Of a stretch of 64,000 bases of DNA, positions 59,395 to 64,000 are shown piece after piece. Origin of the DNA: Collinsella phocaeensis (GTDB lineage: Bacteria; Actinomycetota; Coriobacteriia; Coriobacteriales; Coriobacteriaceae); contig NZ_FQLR01000004.1 of assembly GCF_900119895.1 (NCBI RefSeq), positions 682,001-746,000 of the forward strand, written 5' to 3'. Position 1 is the stretch's first letter, and each line of letters starts with the position of its first letter. Position numbers and translations under genes: made by a program. Under the pieces are notes generated by a model that was not told the origin of the DNA, searched no databases, and worked only from the letters and a program-made list of their open reading frames with translations.

Positions 59395-60927
59395 CTATCC
59401 CCTCACGGAGTAGGTGAGGGACTGCACCGCCCAGTCGCTGCCGTGGCCGCCCTTGCGGCGCACCTCGACGAGCACGCTGCAGCCGTTGTCCATGGGGAGC
59501 TCGAAGGAGAACCGGGTGCGGGTGCCGCGGATCGTCCCGTCCTCACGGGCCTGTCCGTACGCGGCGCAGAGCGCATCCATGACGGAGGCGCCGAGGGGCA
59601 ACGTGCCCATCGCTACGCCGAGCAGCGCCGACGGGCAGTAGACCTCGCAGGAGAAGTCTTCGGGGTACGCGGCGAGCATACGCGCGGTCGGGATGCCCGG
59701 TTGCTCGGGCGCGGGCGCCGGTGCCACGGCGGGAGCGGGTATCGGCACCGGTACCGGCGCCGGTGCCGCGGCGTGGGCGGGTACGGGCGCGGGTGCCGCT
59801 TCGGAGGGAGCGTCGCTCGCCACCGGGGAATCGGCTTCCGGGGCGGATGCCGGGGACGCGCTCGTCGATGCGGGCGCGTCCGCAGGCACCGCCGCCTCAT
59901 CCGCGGCCACCGGGGACGAGGCGGCGGCGAGCCCGGGAATGGAGGAGGGGTCGCATGCAGCAGCCGTTTCCGATACGGACTGGGCGTTGCCTCGCGCGGG
60001 GGCGTCCGGCCCGTTCTCATCCCGGCCGCATGCGTCAGCGGCAGGCGACCCCGCCGCTTCCGCAGCTCCTTGCGTGTCCGCCACGGCGGCCTTGCATGCA
60101 CCGGCATCGCCGGCTGCGACATTCGCTTCTGCAGGGATGCTGCCCGTCTCGTCCGCAGCGCGGGAGGCCCCGGGCGTGGATTCGAGCGTCGTGACGCCTC
60201 CGTTGGCGTTCTCGGGATCGTAGATGACGGTGAGGGAGATGGCGGGCTGGGGGGCCTCCGGCTCATGGTCGGCAGCCTGGTTCGTCATCTCTTCCGGTTG
60301 GTCGGTAGCTTCTGCCGCCGGCTGTCCTGCGGGCGCGGGGTCGTGTCCGTCGCCAACCGCCTTGGCGTCGGCAGGCTCCTCGGCGGCTTCGGCGGAGCCG
60401 GCGGGCTCGGCGTCGTCTGCGTGCTCGGTGGGCGTCGACGGCGAGGGGTCCGCGCCCTCGGGTACAGATGCCGCGTCGGGCGCCTCGGCCGCATCGGGCT
60501 CGACGGGCGCCGCCGGCGCCTCATCGACCGTTGCCGGCTCCGCGGCGGGCTGCTCGCGCTTCACGCGCTTGGGCTTCACGGGCTTGAGGGACTTGTCGGC
60601 CTTCTTGCGCTTCCACGATTTCGCGCTTCCGCCCGTGGGCTGCTTGGCCGGCGCGGCGAGCGCTTCGTCCCATGCGGGCTGGGCGATCACCGTGGCGTAG
60701 ATGCGCCCGCCCTTGAACACGGTGAGCTTGATGAAGTCGTCGAGCGCCTCCAGCAGGTCGCGCGTGCTCTCGAAGCCCAGGTTCCGGGCTCCGAGCTGCT
60801 CGGCCTCGAGGGCCTCCTCGAAGTTCGGCATGAGGGTCTGCTTGCCGGCGCCGATGGCGTCGCGGAGCAGGCGGTACAGGTAGATGTGGTTGCCGGGGGA
60901 GAGCTTCGGTTGGCTGATCTTGTTCAT
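59395..60927 (-). CDS. Ala/Pro-rich protein with a LOTUS/OST-HTH-like N-terminal domain
   Basis: A 510-residue protein I do not recognise as a named family. Residues 1 to about 90 form a compact domain (GNHIYLYRLLRDAIGAGKQT, NLGFESTRDLLEALDDFIKL, TVFKGGRIYATVI) whose helix-turn-strand pattern resembles OST-HTH/LOTUS winged helices that bind RNA. A basic stretch follows (KRKKADKSLKPVKPKRVKR). Residues about 130-410 are a very long Ala/Pro/Glu-rich disordered linker with AAPAPVPVPIPAPAVAPAPA. The last 90 residues form a second compact region (GIPTARMLAAYPEDFSCEVY, FSFELPMDNGCSVLVEVRRK). The ATG at 60927 begins the domain and has GAGGCAGC upstream. The long GC-rich linker could also hide repeats that vary between strains. 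Confidence 0.7.
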   Translation of the reverse strand: MNKISQPKLSPGNHIYLYRLLRDAIGAGKQTLMPNFEEALEAEQLGARNLGFESTRDLLEALDDFIKLTVFKGGRIYATVIAQPAWDEALAAPAKQPTGGSAKSWKRKKADKSLKPVKPKRVKREQPAAEPATVDEAPAAPVEPDAAEAPDAASVPEGADPSPSTPTEHADDAEPAGSAEAAEEPADAKAVGDGHDPAPAGQPAAEATDQPEEMTNQAADHEPEAPQPAISLTVIYDPENANGGVTTLESTPGASRAADETGSIPAEANVAAGDAGACKAAVADTQGAAEAAGSPAADACGRDENGPDAPARGNAQSVSETAAACDPSSIPGLAAASSPVAADEAAVPADAPASTSASPASAPEADSPVASDAPSEAAPAPVPAHAAAPAPVPVPIPAPAVAPAPAPEQPGIPTARMLAAYPEDFSCEVYCPSALLGVAMGTLPLGASVMDALCAAYGQAREDGTIRGTRTRFSFELPMDNGCSVLVEVRRKGGHGSDWAVQSLTYSVRG

Positions 60928-61450
60928 GCTGCCTCGATTCTCGGTGTGTTTCTCGTATGCAATAGTACCATCGCCCGCGGAGGGCTCGGTTGTCTCCGGG
61001 CGCCTGGCGGGGCGGACGCGATCGGGGCGCTCCTTCGGCGCGCGGGCCAATGCGTGCCAACCTGCTCCGGTTGCAGTGCCCGCTGCGAGCCTCGTCGCCG
61101 CCCATACTGCATCCGTCCTCAGAGGCATCGCACGCGAACGGCATCTTTCTTCGGCTTGTCCGCTGCCGCTCCCTGCCGCCGGGACCTTAAAAGAGCGTAG
61201 GACCTTTTGAGGGTTGAGGCTGTGGACATTTTCCTGTGCCTGTCGCCGCCTCGTCGCAGCCCGGTGCTGTCATGCCAGTGCGGTCGGTCGACTCTCGGAA
61301 ACGTGACTGTCCTTATAATTGAGATATCGCAGGTCAAGGCGGCATGACAACCAGCCTTGACATCGTTTGCGGTATGCGTGGTCCCGCGAGCGGGCATACG
61401 GGGATTGCGTAGCCTATGATGAGGCAAACCTTCGAGGGATGGAGGCCGAC
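60928..61450. other. Divergent non-coding stretch
   Basis: About 520 bp between two divergently read genes. AT-rich segments at 60955-60970 and 61310-61330 are the probable promoter zones. No repeat, operator dyad or short gene could be supported. Confidence 0.45.
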
Positions 61451-62056
61451 ATGAGCATCGCGCAGACCGTGGGCGCACGCATTCGTGCATGCCGCGAGCA
61501 GGCGGGATTGACGCAAGCCGAGCTCGCCTCCGCCGCGTTCGTCACGCGGCAGTCGGTCGGCAACTGGGAGGGTGGAAAGACGCTCCCCGACGTTCAGAGC
61601 TTGCAGCTGGTCGCCCAGGCGCTGGGCACCACCGTCGACGGGCTTTTGGGCGACGAGGTCCCCGCGATCGCGCGGGAGACGATTGGGGCCCGCCGCCAGC
61701 TCACGCGGTGCCTCGCTGCGCTCGCCGTCCTGTTCGTTCTCTATCTCGTCGTGAGCGTTATCGATGTGTCGTTCCTGCGCGGCGAGCCGAACTATACGGC
61801 GCGACTTGCGTGCAACGGCATCCGGATCACCCTGGCTGCGTTCTCCATTCCCGTCGCGAGGCGCATGCGCGAGATCACGCGCGGGCGCGAGTTGGGCGAC
61901 GCGGTGGAGATCATGATGTTCGTCGAGGGCTATCCTGCGGGCCAGGAGCCGCCGAATAACGTCTTCTATCGCACGATCCTTACCAACATTCCCGCGCTGT
62001 ACACGCTGTTCCTCGTGGCGCTCGCGGCGGTCTACATCGCCATCGTCTACGCCTAA
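61451..62056 (+). CDS. XRE-type regulator with membrane-anchored C-terminus (1)
   Basis: A 201-residue protein with an N-terminal Cro/C1-type helix-turn-helix (residues about 8-65: RIRACREQAGLTQAELASAA, FVTRQSVGNWEGGKTLPDVQ) and a C-terminal part with about three membrane segments (LAALAVLFVLYLVVSVIDV, IPALYTLFLVALAAVYIAIV). A DNA-binding domain tethered to the membrane suggests a one-component sensor. GGAGG lies 5 bp before the ATG at 61451. A close paralogue follows at 62314. The target is unknown; there is no operon partner apart from the paralogue. Confidence 0.85.
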   Translation: MSIAQTVGARIRACREQAGLTQAELASAAFVTRQSVGNWEGGKTLPDVQSLQLVAQALGTTVDGLLGDEVPAIARETIGARRQLTRCLAALAVLFVLYLVVSVIDVSFLRGEPNYTARLACNGIRITLAAFSIPVARRMREITRGRELGDAVEIMMFVEGYPAGQEPPNNVFYRTILTNIPALYTLFLVALAAVYIAIVYA

Positions 62057-62073
62057 ACCCCAGATAGGGGCCG

Positions 62074-62104
62074 CCTCAAAAAGGGGACAGGCACTTTTCT
62101 GAGA
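62074..62104 (+). repeat. REP-like repeat copy between the XRE genes
   Basis: CCTCAAAAAGGGGACAGGCAC then a diverged end TTTTCTGAGA, 17 bp after the first XRE gene. Confidence 0.7.
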
Positions 62105-62194
62105 ACGGGCGCGCGCCGCAGATTGGCGGCAGGCGCTCGTTGGAGGCTCCAATATAGGCCTCCATGTGAAATCTCGGAGCGTTCCCCCAGCTCA

Positions 62195-62224
62195 GGGGCA
62201 TGGCAAAGACGTTCGCCATGCCCC
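62195..62224. promoter_or_regulatory. 10-bp hairpin upstream of the second XRE gene
   Basis: A perfect stem GGGGCATGGC / GCCATGCCCC with a 10-base loop, 90 bp before the ATG at 62314. It could be a terminator of the first gene (no T-run) or an operator site for either XRE protein. Confidence 0.5.
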
Positions 62225-62313
62225 TATTGCGACGTTCGAGCGCGGCGATGGTCTCTATGGGGTATAACTTCGCGAAAGGCTATGCCCGCCGCGCGCTTTA
62301 GGGGGTGCCGATT

Positions 62314-62946
62314 ATGCAGAACATGAGCGTGGGTCCGCGAATACGAGAGCATCGCGAGAAGGCGGGTTTGACTCAGGCGCAGCTTGCCGAGGCGGTTTTT
62401 GCCACGCGGCAAACGGTGGGTAATTGGGAGCGCGGCGTGACGCTGCCGGACATTCATAGCCTGCGGCTGCTGGCGGACGTCTTCGGTACGACGGCGGATG
62501 GGCTGCTCGGTGGCGATGCCGCAGAGCTGGCGCGTGCTGCAGCAGACGATAGGCGGTCTCTGCTGCGTTCCTTCGTCATCGACGTTGCCTGCGTGGCGGT
62601 GCTCATCGCGCTCGCCTTGGTCCGCGTGGGGCTGCGCGATCGTGCTGGAACCGAGGCGTCCTATCAGGGATGCAACCTGGTGCTCCTCGTTATCCAGTTT
62701 GTCACCATGGCGTACACGTGGAAGGCGACGTTCAGCAGGGATCGGGTCTTGAGGGCGCGCAACCTCATGGCGGCGACGGACGTGGTGGCGTTTCTGGAGG
62801 GGCGCGCGTCGCCGGATGAGCTGCCGCGCGACTGGTTCTATCGCTGGGTTCTCGCTAAGTGGGACTGGTGGCGCTACGGGGTCACCGCCGCGTTAGCCAT
62901 CGCGGCGGTGGTGCTGGTGGCGAGCGCAACGATCGCGAGCGCCTGA
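62314..62946 (+). CDS. XRE-type regulator with membrane-anchored C-terminus (2)
   Basis: A 210-residue paralogue of the protein at 61451. The helix-turn-helix (GPRIREHREKAGLTQAQLAE, ATRQTVGNWERGVTLPDIHS) is nearly the same, while the C-terminal membrane part (SFVIDVACVAVLIALALVRV, YGVTAALAIAAVVLVASATI) has diverged. Both share a cytoplasmic motif between membrane segments (LGDAVEIMMFVEG in the first, MAATDVVAFLEG here), pointing to the same fold. AGGGGG lies 8 bp before the ATG at 62314; a GTG at 62305 is an alternative. Tandem duplication is the likely origin. Confidence 0.85.
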   Translation: MQNMSVGPRIREHREKAGLTQAQLAEAVFATRQTVGNWERGVTLPDIHSLRLLADVFGTTADGLLGGDAAELARAAADDRRSLLRSFVIDVACVAVLIALALVRVGLRDRAGTEASYQGCNLVLLVIQFVTMAYTWKATFSRDRVLRARNLMAATDVVAFLEGRASPDELPRDWFYRWVLAKWDWWRYGVTAALAIAAVVLVASATIASA

Positions 62947-63006
62947 TTCCGCTGGGCGCGCCCGCTTTGCACTGCGGCGGCGCTGCCGTAGCAGGCCGCT
63001 GCATGA

Positions 63007-63037
63007 CGACGGGCCCCTCGAGGCGAGGGGCCCGTCG
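63007..63037. terminator. Bidirectional terminator between convergent genes
   Basis: A perfect 14-bp stem CGACGGGCCCCTCG / CGAGGGGCCCGTCG with a 3-base loop, in the 120-bp gap between the second XRE gene and the convergent SDR gene. Confidence 0.7.
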
Positions 63038-63069
63038 CATGGGGGTGCTTCGATTGCCGTGCGTGAGCG

Positions 63070-63831
63070 TTACGGCATGATGCTGTTGGCGCCGTCCGCG
63101 ATGACGCTCTGGCCGGAGAAGTAGCAGGAGCCCGGACCGGCGAGGAAGGCGATGACCGGGGCGATGTCGCCCTCGGGGTCGCCGAAGCGCTTCATCGGGT
63201 TGAGGTTGACCTGCTTGGCGTACTCCTCCGGGAACTTCTCGGCCCACGCCTTGGCGGCGGGGGACTCGGCGCCGGGCAGGACGATGTTCACGCAGATGCC
63301 GTACTGGCCCCACTCCTTGGCGGCGATCTTGGTCAGGCCGCGCAGGGCCTCCTTGTTGGAGCCGTAGGCGAGCTGGCCGGCGATGCCGAACATGCCGGTG
63401 GCGGAGGCGAAGTTGATGATGCGACCCTCGTGCTGCTCCTTCATGTAGGGGAAGGCGGCCTGCATGTAGTTGAGGGAGCCGATTACGCCGGACTGCCACG
63501 CCTTGAGCATGTTGTCGTACTCGGTGTCCTCGACGGGCTGGGAGGGGACGATGGCCTGGCCGTTGTTGACGATGACGTCGATGGAGCCGTAGGTCTCGAC
63601 GGCCTTCTCGACGACCTCGAAGACGCGCTCGCGGTCGGTGGAGTCGCAGGTCATGGCGAAGCCCTCGCCGCCGAGCTCGCGGATCTCGGCGATAGTGGCC
63701 TCGATGGGCTCGAGGCGACGGCCGGTGGCGATGATCTTGACGCCGCGCTTGGAGAGACACAGCGCGATGCCCTTGCCGATACCCTGGCCGGCGCCGGTGA
63801 CGACGGCGACCTTCTCGTTCAGTTGCTTCAT
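63070..63831 (-). CDS. SDR family NAD(P)-dependent oxidoreductase
   Basis: A 253-residue classical short-chain dehydrogenase/reductase. Seen: cofactor-binding VTGAGQGIGKGIALCL at residues 11-26, a variant NNGQ (usually NNAG) near 88, the catalytic Ser in INFASATGMFG near 140, YGSNKEALRGLTK with the Tyr-x-x-x-Lys near 156, and a C-terminal GPGSCYFSGQSVIADGANSI. Substrates range from alcohols and sugars to steroids in this family and cannot be inferred; gut Coriobacteriia often use such enzymes on hydroxysteroids. GAGGGA lies 8 bp before the ATG at 63831. No operon partner is visible before the window ends. Confidence 0.9.
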   Translation of the reverse strand: MKQLNEKVAVVTGAGQGIGKGIALCLSKRGVKIIATGRRLEPIEATIAEIRELGGEGFAMTCDSTDRERVFEVVEKAVETYGSIDVIVNNGQAIVPSQPVEDTEYDNMLKAWQSGVIGSLNYMQAAFPYMKEQHEGRIINFASATGMFGIAGQLAYGSNKEALRGLTKIAAKEWGQYGICVNIVLPGAESPAAKAWAEKFPEEYAKQVNLNPMKRFGDPEGDIAPVIAFLAGPGSCYFSGQSVIADGANSIMP

Positions 63832-64000
63832 GATGAATTCCCTCTCTTGAGATCCGTTGCCGCCGAGGCCCCTCAGGCCTTCACGCGCGGTCACCGAATC
63901 ACAAGTCTGCGCGGGCTCGGCTGCGCGCCTACGCCGGCTCGGGCTTTGCCGGGCGGGCGGTGAGACGTCTGTCTGCTATCGGTTTGTCAAGTTTCATTTT
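63832..64000. other. Upstream region of the SDR gene
   Basis: The final 169 bp of the window lie upstream of the SDR start and should hold its promoter. No feature beyond the ribosome binding site is recognised. Confidence 0.4.

Overview
The window looks like chromosome from a Collinsella-like member of the Coriobacteriia (Actinomycetota). The reasons are high GC with strong G/C bias at third codon positions, anaerobic metabolism (pyruvate formate-lyase, agmatine deiminase pathway, mannose-family PTS), several membrane-anchored LuxR regulators, tandem YhgE/Pip proteins, and many copies of a REP-like repeat with the core GGGGACAGGCACC. The genus is inferred from gene content, not from a search.

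Layout. (1) 1-7787: the end of a surface polysaccharide cluster: CapF (partial) and CapG for UDP-N-acetyl-L-fucosamine, a GT4 glycosyltransferase, an EpsG-like polymerase, a Wzx flippase, LicD, a TarI/IspD-like cytidylyltransferase and an extended SDR. (2) 7788-16121: an accessory, defence-like island with an intact DUF3800 protein, two decayed DUF3800 copies (each of the three loci preceded by a hairpin), a fragment of a second capG, a KAP P-loop NTPase, a divergent gene of unknown function, and an AbiL/RloAB-like ATPase plus small partner behind a perfect 14-bp inverted repeat. (3) 16138-24562: a GDSL/SGNH hydrolase, tyrS and two large YhgE/Pip membrane proteins. (4) 24892-29001: a GntR regulator divergent from a PTS operon (IIB, fused IIC-IID) and a SIS-domain deglycase or isomerase. 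(5) 29742-35410: a NUDIX-Vsr fusion, a 57-residue membrane peptide, a BceAB-like ABC transporter and a phosphoesterase. (6) 35610-41613: an AguR-like regulator divergent from putrescine carbamoyltransferase, an agmatine/putrescine antiporter and agmatine deiminase. (7) 41808-49644: two MATE transporters, another membrane LuxR regulator, an amidohydrolase, and a truncated luxR/amidohydrolase pair, with two copies of a 208-bp element that has terminal inverted repeats. (8) 49899-59038: a small conserved-looking protein, an orphan DhaM-like EIIA, a split pyruvate formate-lyase, a frameshifted SLC13-type permease, metY and ettA. (9) 59395-63831: an Ala/Pro-rich protein with a LOTUS-like N-terminus, two paralogous membrane XRE regulators and an SDR.

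How the parts work together: region 1 builds and exports a phosphorylated, FucNAc-containing glycan. Region 6 should convert agmatine to putrescine and carbamoyl phosphate under control of an agmatine-sensing membrane regulator, though carbamate kinase is absent from the window. In region 8 the pyruvate formate-lyase core lacks its glycyl radical domain, and an 83-residue protein encoded 182 bp downstream supplies exactly that missing domain.

The most interesting signals are the split pyruvate formate-lyase, the NUDIX-Vsr fusion, the DUF3800 loci with hairpin leaders, the terminal-inverted-repeat element beside LuxR genes, and the array of GTAAACC-type boxes between the AguR-like gene and its putative target operon. 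No tRNA, rRNA, CRISPR array or intact transposase was recognised.
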